Positions 50,590 to 61,649 of a stretch of DNA of 64,000 nt are shown in pieces; position 1 is the first letter of the stretch; each line of letters begins with the position of its first letter. This DNA is from Kuschelorhynchus macadamiae. Lineage: Eukaryota > Arthropoda > Insecta > Coleoptera > Curculionidae. A program made the position numbers and the translations under genes. The stretch covers positions 1,018,001 through 1,082,000 of the forward strand of contig JAUTXW010005212.1 of NCBI GenBank assembly GCA_030620095.1. Direction: 5' to 3'. The notes under the pieces were generated by a model, which saw only the letters and a program-made list of their open reading frames with translations, had not been told where the DNA came from and did no database searches.

Positions 50590-51460
50590 TCTATCATTAA
50601 AGGATTTTAATGTGAATCCGAAGTCGTGGACTCGAATAGCGCAAGAGATATACTTATACCAAGGATAGCTAGTCACAGAGTCTTCAAGGGAGTAAATATC
50701 GTCCGAATAAGCCTACTATTGTTTTAAATTTAAGAAAAATAGACTACCCAATGCGATTGGAATTTTTAAACTGGTTTGTAAGGCAATGCAAAGAAGTGCA
50801 CATTTCAGGAGGAAAATAATTTGACCGACGAAACGCTTTCCAGCAACTACAGAGTACTGTCGCGGCATAATCACCATTTTTTGGGCTACTAAGAATCCTC
50901 ATCAAGTGATCTAACGTAGGCTACAAGTAAAATTTGGACTTAATGTATGATGTGGTGTGTACGGTAAGTTAACCACCCAGTCCGCAAAATTATTCTAAAG
51001 TCAAATAGTATAATTTGTTTTTAGATAATCACCTTATAGGACCATTTATTTATAACCATACACTAGCAGACTAAAGGTATTTAAATCTTTTTCGTGAGAG
51101 CTATAGTGCCTAGAGGACAAGTGCTGAATAATGAGTGGTTTCAGCAAAACGGATGCTCTGCACATAATACTCGAGAACTTCAAAATCTATTAACACAAGT
51201 GTTTAACAACAAAATTATCCCAAACCGCGGTCTTGTAAATTGGCCAGGTAGGTCCCGGCTATTACACCCCTCGATTTTTATCTTTGGGATCTGTTAAAAA
51301 TGAAGTGTACGAGTTTGAGCCCACTGCAACTATAGAACAATTAGAGGAGAGAGTTCGAGATGTCTTGGATAATAAAAATAGAAACAGCCTTCGCAAGGTA
51401 AGTGGAACTATTTTAAAAAAATGTGAAAAATGCATTAAAAAAAACGGCCATTTTGAGTAG
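50590..51460 (+). pseudogene. IS630/Tc1-mariner transposase, one intron, inactive
   Basis: VNPKSWTRIAQEIY (about 50611-50652) is the helix-turn-helix part. MRLEFLNWFVRQCKEVH follows (about 50752-50802), then, after a 1-bp loss, TDETLSSNYRVLSRHNHH with the first catalytic Asp. KFGLNV and CGVY lead into a GT-AG intron (50964-51024, 61 bp), after which DNHLIGPFIYN continues exactly in frame. The next segment, WFQQNGCSAHN (about 51133-51165), shows Asn where the second catalytic Asp is expected. The third Asp region (about 51255-51295) is scrambled. The C-terminus includes KNEVYEFEPTATIEQLEERV and KCEKCIKKNGHFE. Several frameshifts are present. Confidence 0.88.
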
Positions 51461-51640
51461 TTTAGCTTAATATTATAGTTAAAAGTAGTTTATTGTGTTA
51501 TTGAATATGTAAGTATAGTAGTAACTATAGGAAAGTTAGTAGTTTTAAGCGTCGAAAAACGATACAGTTAGGAAATTGATAGTAATTGTTTTGTACCACA
51601 ACTTCTCTTCATAGCACCGCAGTCATGGCCAACTCGAGAT

Positions 51641-51661
51641 TTCATCATCATCATCATCATT
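51641..51661. repeat. (ATC)n microsatellite
   Basis: A short run of TCA/ATC repeats inside the mariner-type element, 3' of its transposase. Confidence 0.9.
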
Positions 51662-52698
51662 AAAAGGTTCTTTATTGATATTATCACAATATCATCATTG
51701 TTCTTCTGACAATAATCCTTTGGCTTTGGCTTTTCAAAACTTCCATAATTTCTTAGATTTATGGCAAGCCTCGCGGATAATCTTTGGCTTACATGGTGGC
51801 TTCTCAGAATAGAGTTCCAAACAACTGCCGGTGGTAAATCTGTATTCCTGTTACATTAAATATAGGTAACATTCTAACATATTGAATATTTTTCACTCAT
51901 ATATCTCAGGGTCACTTTTAAAAGTTACAATAAATTAAAAAAAAAAAAACGATTACTAACAAAATAAAAGGCAATCAAATATTTATATGATCAGTGTTTT
52001 GTAGACTTGTCAATGGAATAAAGCATTAAGGAATTGTTTGTACGACAAATGGCCTCCGTAGTCATAGCTAAGAGAAAAATAAATTTTTTCGTTTTTTTGA
52101 CATAAAAATAAATTATTTGTATGAAGTGTTATACGTCATAAGAAAAGAAAAAAAGAAGTTGATGATGGTATCTCAGAACCGAAACGTCAAACTTAAAAAC
52201 TGAATACATGAATGCACCGCGCTTGCAAAATATAGCACTTTTTCGAAAATGCAGCTTTTTGTTTTTTTCAAAATATCTCAAAAACGAAAAAAGATAGGAA
52301 CGACCTTAAAGCAGAAATTGAATTGACAATTGAATGCCCTACAACTCTCCCCGTTAACCAATTTTCTATCTCTTATAGTTTTTTAAATACTCATACATGT
52401 ATACCCAATTTGGTCCACAATGTATAAGTAAAATAAAAAAATAAAAATCCGTTCCTCAAATTGAAAAACACAAATAAAACTAATAGAAATAATCAATTTT
52501 TCCACTTTTTTTTTGATTTCTCAGGATGTGTTTTAATTTATTCTTTCCATTTTAAGATTTTCGGTTCAGTTTTAGTAGTAGAGAATGTGTTCATTCATAC
52601 GGCAAAATGCAAAAGTCAAATGTTCCATTTCAGAAATTGGATTTCTGGATATTACGTCATAAGTTTTGCATTAAGATATACAGTTTCCCTCCGTTAGT

Positions 52699-52818
52699 TT
52701 ATGTACGAAGAGTTGCATGTGCGAGTGTCCGAAAGCAGAGAAATGTAGTGTTACATGTCTGAATTTATGTAGACGAACAAAAAGGGATCAACACGTTTGC
52801 GTAGATAGAAATAATTAA
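52699..52818 (+). CDS. Candidate terminal exon: short Cys-rich peptide (copy 1)
   Basis: This is a candidate only. A frame of 39 codons, ending in TAA at 52816-52818, encodes eight cysteines, beginning LCTKSCMCECPKAEKC and continuing with CLNLC. It is preceded by a good splice-acceptor-like stretch, TTTCCCTCCGTTAG (AG at 52696-52697), and followed by an AATAAA at 52870-52875. An in-frame TAA lies upstream of the acceptor, so it would need to be spliced from an unseen exon. Cysteine density in DNA this AT-rich is unusual. I recognise no family. It could be chance, or part of an unrecognised element. Copy 2 retains the frame but not the acceptor AG. Confidence 0.3.
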   Translation, partial: LCTKSCMCECPKAEKCSVTCLNLCRRTKRDQHVCVDRNN

Positions 52819-53449
52819 ACAATCCACAGGAGTATTTTTATTTTATATGCCTTCGTGTTTAGATGTAATAATAAAATCACGTCTATTATGAAAAGATGTG
52901 ATAAGGTTTTTTTACCTGCCTGTAATTTTGATTGCACCAGAGACATGTCAAAATTATTATTTGCAAAAATATGGAGACCAGTTTGAAGGTCAGACCCCCA
53001 AAAATTATAATAGGAAACAAAAATCTTGTCTATATAACAATTTAATATCACAAAATGAGGAATATCAATAGGTGACGTTCTTGAATGTTTGTATTTTATA
53101 CTTAATTTTATTAAACTGAAAAATTACCACTTTTACCAATTCAGTAATTGTATACCCAATTTGGTCCACAATGTATAAGTAAAATAAAAAAATAAAAATC
53201 CGTTCCTCAAATTGAAAAACACAAATAAAACTAATAGAAATATTAAATTTTTCCACTTTTTTTTTTTTTGATTCCTCAGGATGTGTTTTAATTTATTCTT
53301 TCCATTTTAAGATTTTCGGTTCAGTTTTAGTAGTAGAGAATGTGTTCATTCATACGGTAAAATGCAAAAGTCAAATGTTCCATTTCAGAAATTGGATTTC
53401 TGGATATTACGTCATAAGTTTTGCATTAAGATATACAGTTTCCCTCCGC

Positions 53450-53569
53450 TTATGTACGAAGAGTTGCATGTGCGAGTGTCCGAAAGCAGAGAAATGTAGT
53501 GTTACATGTCTGAATTTATGTAGACGAACAAAAAGGGATCAACACGTTTGCGTAGATAGAAATAATTAA
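53450..53569 (+). pseudogene. Copy 2 of the Cys-rich candidate exon, splice acceptor lost
   Basis: The 39-codon frame is preserved without a stop. The sequence before it is CCCTCCGCTTATG in place of CCCTCCGTTAGTTTATG, which removes the AG of the putative 3' splice site. The deletion also joins the frame to upstream open sequence (from 53342). If copy 1 is a real exon, this copy would be skipped or spliced differently. Confidence 0.3.
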
Positions 53570-53901
53570 ACAATCCACAGGAGTATTTTTATTTTATATG
53601 CCTTCGTGTTTAGATGTAATAATAAAATCACGTCTATTATGAAAAGATGTGATAAGGTTTTTTTACCTGCCTGTAATTTTGATTGCACCAGAGACATGTC
53701 AAAATTATTATTTGCAAAAATATGGAGACCAGTTTGAAGGTCAGACCCCCAAAAATTATAATAGGAAACAAAAATCTTGTCTATATAACAATTTAATATC
53801 ACAAAATGAGGAATATTAATAGGTGACGTTCTTGAATGTTTGTATTTTATACTTAATTTTATTAAACTGAAAAATTACCACTTTTACCAATTCAGTAATT
53901 G

Positions 53902-56023
53902 CGTGAATCATTTTACTTGAAAAGTTTATGTGCCGATTTTAGCCATTGTTTTTTCCTCCTAAAATAGATAAGCCGACATCTTAGTTAAAAAAATCAAATA
54001 TTTTTAGAATCTCTGTAGTCCAGATTGCTAAAAGACAGAAAAAATGTTTAATTATGTAAGGGCAGTTTTTGACAACACTATAGCACAATGGATACTTTTG
54101 CGAGTGATGTTTAAGGGTCTATTAAATCATATACATTTGAATAAGTTTGCATGGCAAATGATAATACAATTTTAATTTAGGAAAATTATGGTACATGATT
54201 TTTTTATTAATTGTTTTTCCCACCCTCGACTATTCACCTAAGTTCGTTTTTACGTGCTTTAATCAACTGCAGTCTCTTTCACTTTCTAGTACTTCCGCAC
54301 TTAAATAAATCATTACTACCTAACAAATGCAGAGAGGGTTCAATTAATTCGCCATAAATTTCACTTTATACACAACTTTATCTTACATCACGAAATAAGA
54401 TTATTCTTAAACAAGATCAGTGGATTCTTAATACAGTTACAACAAAACTATTCTGGTCTCGATGATATATCTGCCATAGTGCCTCCAAGAGCACATATGA
54501 ACTGGCAATCCTTTCACGATTATTCCAAGTATCCTAAGATTGTTTTGCCTCTACAGTTGAAAAACTGCTCTTGTACAGCCTAATCTTAAAAAAGGGTCAA
54601 AAGCTCTTATTTATGGCTGCAGTTCCATATCTACCCATTCTTGCAATATAAACTCTCATCTCCGCTCCATTCAGTCTCCACACGAGAGTAAAAGTACCTC
54701 TTTTTATTTCTTTCAAAGGATAAAATTGACCGAGTTGTTACTTTTGAGATTGTTTCTAATATATCAGTGTTTTTCAGAAAATGCATGTCTTGTATTTTAT
54801 AATGATTTTAAATTTAAATATTAGTTTTGCGCCTCTAAATGATATTTAATATAAATAATTAAATAATGCCATACCTCATGTACAAAGTTTTTGTTTACAT
54901 TTTATACTATTATCTAGAAGCGCAGGATTTGCTAAAAAATAAACAAATGACTATTGGAAAGTAGAAAAATAAATATGGACTTTGCTATTTTAAATTCATA
55001 AATATATTAGGAGTTTGATACCTTTTTTTTTGGAAATAAGTGACAAAAACCCTGCCATAAGAGGCAGTGTATTCCTATTGGCTTAAAATGTGTGTATTAG
55101 AGCTTCGAATGTTCTGTCTTCTTCTAACATATTGCCCCTTATGGAGGGTTTTTGTAAATTTTACCGTCCAAATAAAGTCGATGGTCATTTTTTTGCATTC
55201 TAGTTGCCATTTCTTTATTTCCTTTCTGGGTGTCTTAGATACAAATTTGAAACTTTTCTTTTTCTCTATCGTATAAAATATGAACAGAAACCCACGACAA
55301 ATGACAGGTAATTTGTTGCTTATTATTGTTTCTGTATGTGGGGTACTGTTGAAAGAGCATGAAGAACAATAGTAAATATTTTAAATGTAACTGCCTAAAT
55401 ATTATTGGTTTTTGAATTATATTTAAATGTCTATGAACATTTCCAATTGTGAAAATTTAAAAGTCAAATAATACTCTACAAAATATTAATACGATCTCAA
55501 AGACCCTTTTTGACAGTTTTTGATAACTATAATAAATGATAATAATCTAAAGTTTCCTTAATAAATATATAATTTAATTTTTAAAATCTACTAATTATTT
55601 CCAATATTTTCATGTACAATTTAATAAATATCAAAATATATTTAGCAGTTGAAAAGTGCCATCTTTTGGCGAAATGAAATCCTGTAGAGAGCAAAATAGT
55701 TTTGTACTTTTCCATCTTTCAACGTTGTCATAAAAAAGGTTATTTGATAGAAGCTAAAATTTTATGTAGTATTAATTTATGTATTGTAAATTATCCGCCA
55801 AATGGTTAGAACGCATTTTAAAGGGACTAACATCCAGACAGGTGCGATAAATGTATCATTTTATGAATGCGCGCGATTTGCCGATACACAATCCCGAATG
55901 TGAGTATTTATTACTAAAATTTCGTATTCAGTTGACAAATTTATTTAGCTTCTAACCGGACAGAATAATGTACTTTAAGTCAAAACGAGATTTTTCGAGA
56001 CAAGATGTGACAAATTCTGATAT
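53902..56023. other. AT-rich DNA without recognisable genes
   Basis: About 2.1 kb. The stretch 54290-54730 is more balanced in composition, and may be an eroded coding relic, but no motif could be assigned. Confidence 0.45.
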
Positions 56024-56061
56024 CGTCTCGTCTCGACCAAAATTTCGAGACCGAGACGAGA
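56024..56061. repeat. TCTCGTCTCG hairpin
   Basis: TCGTCTCGTCTCG and CGAGACCGAGACGAGA are complementary around a loop of about 10 bp (ACCAAAATTT). Further CGAGA motifs flank it (55985-56092). This looks like the end of a small element. Confidence 0.7.
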
Positions 56062-56632
56062 TTAGCCAAAGTCGAATCAAAACGAGATGAAGCCTTAAGA
56101 ATGAACAACCGCAACAGAAAATCTCAATAATCTAGAGAATTTCATTTAGCTTAGTGATCTTCTGTTCCCTATTCACGTCAGTAAACTACAGCTGTCCTTG
56201 TCTGGCTTAAAGCACCGACTGACCCAGACATACGGCTGCTGCTAAACGGCTAAACGCAATGTAATTTCTTTATTTCGAAGCAGCTAGGCAGGACCGGCAT
56301 TGTTGAGTACAAATCTTCTATTATGACAATTTTTTTGTTTTTTATATCTGAATTGTCAAAACTCAGATTTTAAGTGGACCATGCAAATTTTTAATCAAAA
56401 ACCAAAATTAAATATTTTCAAAATAAATTAGATTAGATATTTAATGGCCAATTTTGAAATATGTTTGCCATACACGTATTATATTACCTGGTAAACAGGG
56501 CTACAAAGTTTTATAATAATTAAATTCTACAAGGTGCCCAGTTTTCGTTGACATTATTAGCAAATATACGGGGTTGGAGTTAAGGATATTTTTATAGAAT
56601 TCATTGACAAAGTTACCTTTTTACTTCCCTCG

Positions 56633-59600
56633 TAAAAGGGAAGTATTGTCATCGTGAAAAAATCACTCTCCGAGATCTTTTCAGATCTTCACGTTTCATG
56701 GGCCCTAGATGACGAGAAAAAAGTTTTATCAATTCCGTCTGTCTGTCGGCGTAGCTAAAAAGCTACGTACCCGATTGAGTTCAAATTTTAGTCAATTAAG
56801 GGTCATATGGGGATGACCTGGTAACATTTTGTAAAAGTCCAATATGGCGAAACATAATGGCGGCCTAATAAAATGTTAAAACATTTATTATTAGAAAACT
56901 ACTCATCCAATTTATCTCAAATTTTGCAAAAACATCTAGTAGTATGTTGGAATCAACTCGTAACATTTTGCTACGAATCCAAGATGGCGGAATAAATGGG
57001 CTTAATAAATTATTTAAAAATTCAGCCTGAAAAACTGCTTAATGGTTTGATTTCAAATTGTGTGCCATACCTAAATGTGGTAAAGGGATCAACTAGTAAA
57101 ATGGTGGTACAAATTCAAGATGGCCGATCAAAATGGCAGCCAAATAAAATGTTTGTAATTGTGATAAATCACCCTCTCATACATCTTTACGTTTTAGCAT
57201 CGCCACATGCAAAAAAATATGTTTTATCAATCTCGCCGATCCGTCTGTCGGTCTGTCTGTCTGTTTGGGCTGTCTAACATTTCACCTAATAGCATAAAGA
57301 CTATTTACCCCAATGACTTCAAATTTTGGTCAAACATTAAGGGTTATATGGGGATGACCTGGCAAAAATCCAATATGGCGAAACCAAATGGCAGCCTAGT
57401 GAAATGTTTAAAGAATTATTATTAAAAAACTACTCATCCAATTTATCTCAAATTTTGTAAAAATGTCAAGTATTATGTTGGAATCAACTGGTAGCATTTT
57501 GGTAGAATTCCAAGATGGCGGAACAAAATGTCAGCTTATTAAAATATTTAAAAATTCAGCCTGAAAAAACGACTTAATGGTTTAATTTTAAATTGTGTGC
57601 CATAACTAATTGTGGCATGGGTATCAACTAGTAAAATAGTAGTACTAATTCAGGATGGCCGAACAAAATGGCGGCCAACTAAAATGTTTGTAATCGCGGA
57701 AAATCACCCACTTAGGTTTCACACATCTTTACTTTTTAGCGTCCCTAGATGCCAAAAAATAAGTTTTATCAATTCCGTCCGACCCTCTATTGGTCTGTCT
57801 GTCTGTCAGTTCGCCAGAATAGTTTAAAGACTACTTGCCCGATTGACTTCAAATTTTAGTCAAAAATTAAGGGTCATCTGGGGATGACCTGGTAACATTT
57901 TGGTAAAATTCAATATGGCGAAACAAAATGTCGGCCTAGTGAAATGTAAAAAAAAATATTAAAAAACTACTCTTCCATTTTATCTCAAATTGTGCAAAAA
58001 ACATCAAGTATTATGTTGGAATCAACTGGTAACATTTTGGAAAGAATCCAAAATAGCGAAAGAAAATGGCGGCTTTGTAAAATATTTAACAAATCAGCCT
58101 GAAAAACTGCTTAATGGTTCGATTTCAAATTGTGTGTCATAACTAATTGTGGTATAGGGATCAACTAGTAAAATTGTGGTCCTAATTCTAGATGGCCGAA
58201 CAAAATGGCGGCCAACTAAAATGTTTGTAATCAAGAAAAAATCAATCTCTTGGCATCTAGAAACGCTAAAAAGTAAAGATGTGTAAAACCTGAGAGGGTG
58301 ATTTTTCACGATTACAAATATTTTATTTGGCCGCCATCTTGAATTAGTACCATAATTTTACTAGTTGATCCCTATACAAAACCATTAAGCAGTTTTTCAG
58401 GCTGAATTGTTAAATATTTTATAAAACCGACATTTTGTTCCGCCATCTTGGATTAGTACCAAAATATTACCAGTTGATTCCAACGTAATACTTGAATTTC
58501 AGATAAATTGGATGAGTAGTTTTTTAATATTTTTTTAACAATTCACTAGGCCGCCATTTTGTTTCGCCATATGGAATTTTTACCAAAATGTTACTAGATC
58601 ATTGCCATATAACCCTTAATTTTTGACCAAGGTTTGAAGTCAGTCGGGTATGTAGTCTTTAAGCTATTCCACGAAGTGACCGACAGACAGACAGACGGAC
58701 CGACGCAATTGATAAGATATTATTTTTCGCATCTATGGAAGCTAAAACGTAAAGATGTGTTAAACCTGAGAGGGTGATTTTTTTCACGATTACAAACATT
58801 TTATTTGGCCGCCATTTTGTTTGGCCATCTTGGGTTAGTACCACTATTTTACTAGTTGTTCCCTATACCACAATTAGTTATGACACACAATTTGGAGTCA
58901 AAGCATTAAGTTTATTCAGGCTAAATTATTAAATATTTTAATAGGCCGCCATTTTGTTTCGCCATCTTGGATTCGTACCAAAACGTTACTTGTTGATTCC
59001 AACATAATACTTGACTTTTTGCCAAATTTGAGATAAACTGGATGAGAAGTTTTTTAATAATAATTTTTTTAACATATCACAAGGCCGCCGTTTTGTTTCC
59101 CCATATTGGATTTTTACCAAAATATTACCAGGTCATCCATATATGAACTTTAATTTTTGAATAAAATTTGAAGTCATTCGGCTAAGTAGTGTTTAAGCTA
59201 TGCCGCGAAATGGCAGACAGACAATTAGACAGACAGACGGAACGATTGAGTTGATAAATTTTTTTGGCATCTACAGACCCTAAAACATAAGGATGTGTAA
59301 AAATTGAGTAGGTGATTTTTTTCACGATTACAAACATTTTATTTGGCCCCCATTTCGATCGGCCATCTTGAATTAGTACCACTATTTTACTATTTGATCC
59401 CTATACCACATTAGTTATGGAACACCCTTTGAAACCAAACGATTAAACAGTCTGTTCAGGCTGAATTTTATTAAGCCGCCATTTTGTCCCGCCATCTTGG
59501 ATTCGTGCCAAAATGTTTTTCAGTTGATTCCAACATAATACTTGATGATTTTGCAAAATTTGAGATAATTTGGATGAGTAGTTTCTAATAATAATTTTTT

Positions 59601-59827
59601 TAACATTTCACTTGGCCGCCATTTTGTTTCGCTATATTGGATTTTTACCGAAATTTAAAGTCAATCGGGTAAGTAGTTTTTTAGCTACCCCACGAACAGA
59701 CAGACAGACCGACGGAATTGAGAAAACATGTTTTTCGTCATCTAGGGACCCTGAAACGTGAAGGTCTGAAAGAATCTCGGAGAGTGATTTTTTCACGATT
59801 ACAATACCTCCCATTTACGAGAGAAGT
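56633..59827. repeat. 3.2-kb inverted array of ACTTCCCT-family monomers (3 plus, 3 minus)
   Basis: The plus arm starts ACTTCCCTCG...AAGGGAAGT at 56633, and the minus arm ends CATTTACGAGAGAAGTAAAA at 59827. Heads (a GTGA-AAA-ATCAC segment followed by CTGTCTGTCTGT tracts) recur on the plus arm near 56651, 57156, 57691 and 58227, a period of about 535 bp. Complementary heads lie on the minus arm near 58294, 58769, 59309 and 59782. The orientation flips near 58240. Between heads each monomer has three subunits of roughly 138 bp, each with a doublet such as ATGGCGAAACAAAATGGCGG. Doublets lie near 56842, 56980, 57116, 57369, 57511, 57651, 57909, 58047 and 58188 on the plus arm, and near 58330, 58437, 58550, 58807, 58943, 59083, 59345, 59475 and 59613 on the minus arm. 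No protein is encoded. Confidence 0.92.
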
Positions 59828-60429
59828 AAAAAATACTATATTTTCCTATATTTAAAATATCAATTCATTTTTAAAACCAAATACTGTAACTATATTATCT
59901 CTAAAAGTTGAAAAGAAAAGAACTACTATTTGACTTGCAAAACGTCACCAAATCTTTGAATCCACCCCTGCTCGCAAATGTTTTAACACAAATTCTGTGT
60001 ACTCCCAATGCCGATAAAAAATATGCGGATTTCAGGAAACAAGGATAGCAGTACCAAAAGACTGAGATGCGTTATTGGCTGTTCAGAAAATAAGATGGAA
60101 TTATTTCACTTATAGGATCATTTTGTAGAAGAAATCCTGAGTTTATTTTTAAACCAATTAGGAAATGGTTTTGGAAATCACCTAGAAAAATGTTGATTAT
60201 TGAAGTGTGGTATATTTATAATTAAATATTAGTCATCTAAGTGTTAAAAAAATGGATTAAAACTTTACATTTTTATGAAATTTTGACGTTCCTTTATTTT
60301 TTCTAAATACGTTTTGTATGTTTTTTTAAAAGAAAAAAGTATAATAATTGACTGGTTTAGGAACATGACTATAGACTGGTTTGGGATTTTCTTATAAAAA
60401 AAAACATATGCGGTCATATTTTGTTCCAG
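59828..60429. other. Unannotated AT-rich spacer
   Basis: No supported feature, apart from the acceptor-like TTTTGTTCCAG at 60419-60429, upstream of the exon candidate. Confidence 0.5.
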
Positions 60430-60459
60430 AAAATCGACCAAAATCGTGTTAAATTTCAG

Positions 60460-60694
60460 GCGTATGTTCACCCTTATTCCCGTCTCGTCTCATCTGTCGA
60501 CCCCATTAGTAAAGAAGAGCTCCCTGCCAAAAGTTGCCCTCCAAATTGTCATTTATTTCAAATAAAATGTGACTCTGCTTGGGATCAAACCGTGAACCTT
60601 ATGGGAATGTACACAATTACTGTGGTATGCTCGCTATTTCCTATAAACGCTGCAGAATCCTATCTTTTCTATACTTCATTCAAAGCAACCACAG
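60460..60694 (+). CDS. Candidate internal exon, unknown protein
   Basis: This is a candidate only. The stretch is open in one frame, without ATG, from 60421 to a stop at 60736-60738. It is bounded by AAATTTCAG (AG 60458-60459) and ACAG-GTAGTA (GT 60695-60696). That gives a 235-bp exon beginning in phase 0 and ending after one codon base. The predicted peptide includes VHPYSRLVSSVDPISKEELP, SCPPNCHLF, CDSAWDQTVNLMG and AAESYLFYTSF, with no low complexity and a G+C content above its surroundings. I do not recognise the family. It may be a genuine host exon, an exon relic, or coding sequence of an unknown element. No partner exon was found on either side. Confidence 0.35.
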
Positions 60695-60724
60695 GTAGTA
60701 GTACTTATACTTTCATCTTTCGTA

Positions 60725-60773
60725 GTCCCAGCCCCTAGATAAAAAAGTGACATTTTTTTATCCAGGGGCAGGG
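60725..60773. repeat. Tight hairpin, about 20-bp stem
   Basis: GTCCCAGCCCCTAGATAAAA is complementary to TTTTATCCAGGGGCAGGGAC around a loop of about 7-9 bases. It lies 30 bp after the candidate donor site. It could be a MITE core or a structured RNA; no evidence favours either. Confidence 0.75.
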
Positions 60774-61649
60774 ACACTTCATTTGGCGAGGTGCAAAAAT
60801 CGATCATTACTAATGCACAGTAAAGGCTCTTTTTCCACACACAAAAGATTGATTTAAATACGTACGTCATTTCATTAAGAGCCTCGCGAATTTGAATAGG
60901 TCCACATGCGATTTAAAAGTATAGTTTCTCTTTTATCAACAAAAGATAAGTTTGAATTAAAATCTGAAACTTCTTATTATAAAGACTAGATATTTTGACA
61001 TTTTGTATATTTTACTTAAGGATTATCTTGATTTAAGGAAGTGATATAAAACTTTAATGTTTTGTGACAAGACCCTCCTGGATAATTTAATGTAACTTAT
61101 TTCTTGATCCAAATGAATAGATACTTTAAAGGAGAGACATTCTTTTGGCTTAAATTATCCACATTTTTGAATAAAAGCCCTATTATTTCGAAACAAAATT
61201 AACGAGATGTAGAGAAGTACGTATAGAATTGACGAAAGTAAGGAAATGTTGAAAATGTATTTAAAGTTACCCAGCAATAAGCGAGAATAACGATTTATTT
61301 AAAAATTTTAAGTTAAAAATCACCTATATTACCTTCTGTAATAAGGCATCTTTAAAAAGTGTTTGCTCTATAAGAAATAACATATTGCTGTTTCAGTACA
61401 TTGATTTTTTAGTATAAAAACTCTTGAAAGCTTCGAAGAGTATAGAACGTACATGGAAAAGTAATTTCGTTTTGACACAATACCCAAATGAAATGAAATT
61501 TACGTGAATAAGCTCTCGGTTCAACGGCGCTGGAAAAATTTGTAATTGTAGGCAAGAAAAAACAATTTAACTTTTTTATGCATTTTTCAATAGAAATATT
61601 AAAATATACTCTCATCTTGATTTTGAAACTTACACACACATATATATTC
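60774..61649. other. Unannotated AT-rich spacer
   Basis: No supported feature. A short CA/TA run lies just before the left TIR of the next element. Confidence 0.5.

Larger units (their letters stand above)
50258..52428 (+). mobile_element. Mariner-type element with TIRs
   Basis: The left end TAGTGTGGTCCAAATTGGG (about 50259) and right end CCCAATTTGGTCCACAATG (to about 52421) are inverted repeats. Complementarity continues inward through ACATGTATGGGTATC, CTATAAGAGA and GAAAAAAGAT...TTTTGAGATATTTT. Flanks are TA-rich, so the exact ends are uncertain by a few bases. It carries a broken transposase with an intron. Its right TIR forms the start of the 751-bp tandem duplication. Confidence 0.88.
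52400..53901. repeat. Near-identical 751-bp tandem duplication
   Basis: Copy 1 (52400-53150) and copy 2 (53151-53901) start at TATACCCAATTTGGTCC and end CCAATTCAGTAATTG. They differ by a handful of substitutions, a longer T run in copy 2 (13 against 9) and a 4-bp shortening in copy 2 at the start of the Cys-rich frame. The left boundary lies within the right TIR of the preceding mariner-type element, with about 2 bp (TG) of microhomology at the junction. Confidence 0.97.

Noticed and set aside
57207..57425. Open frames with repeated SVCLSV-type peptides in the ACTTCCCT family, here and at other copies
   Set aside because: They are translations of the CTGT-rich head in non-conserved frames; stops differ between copies.
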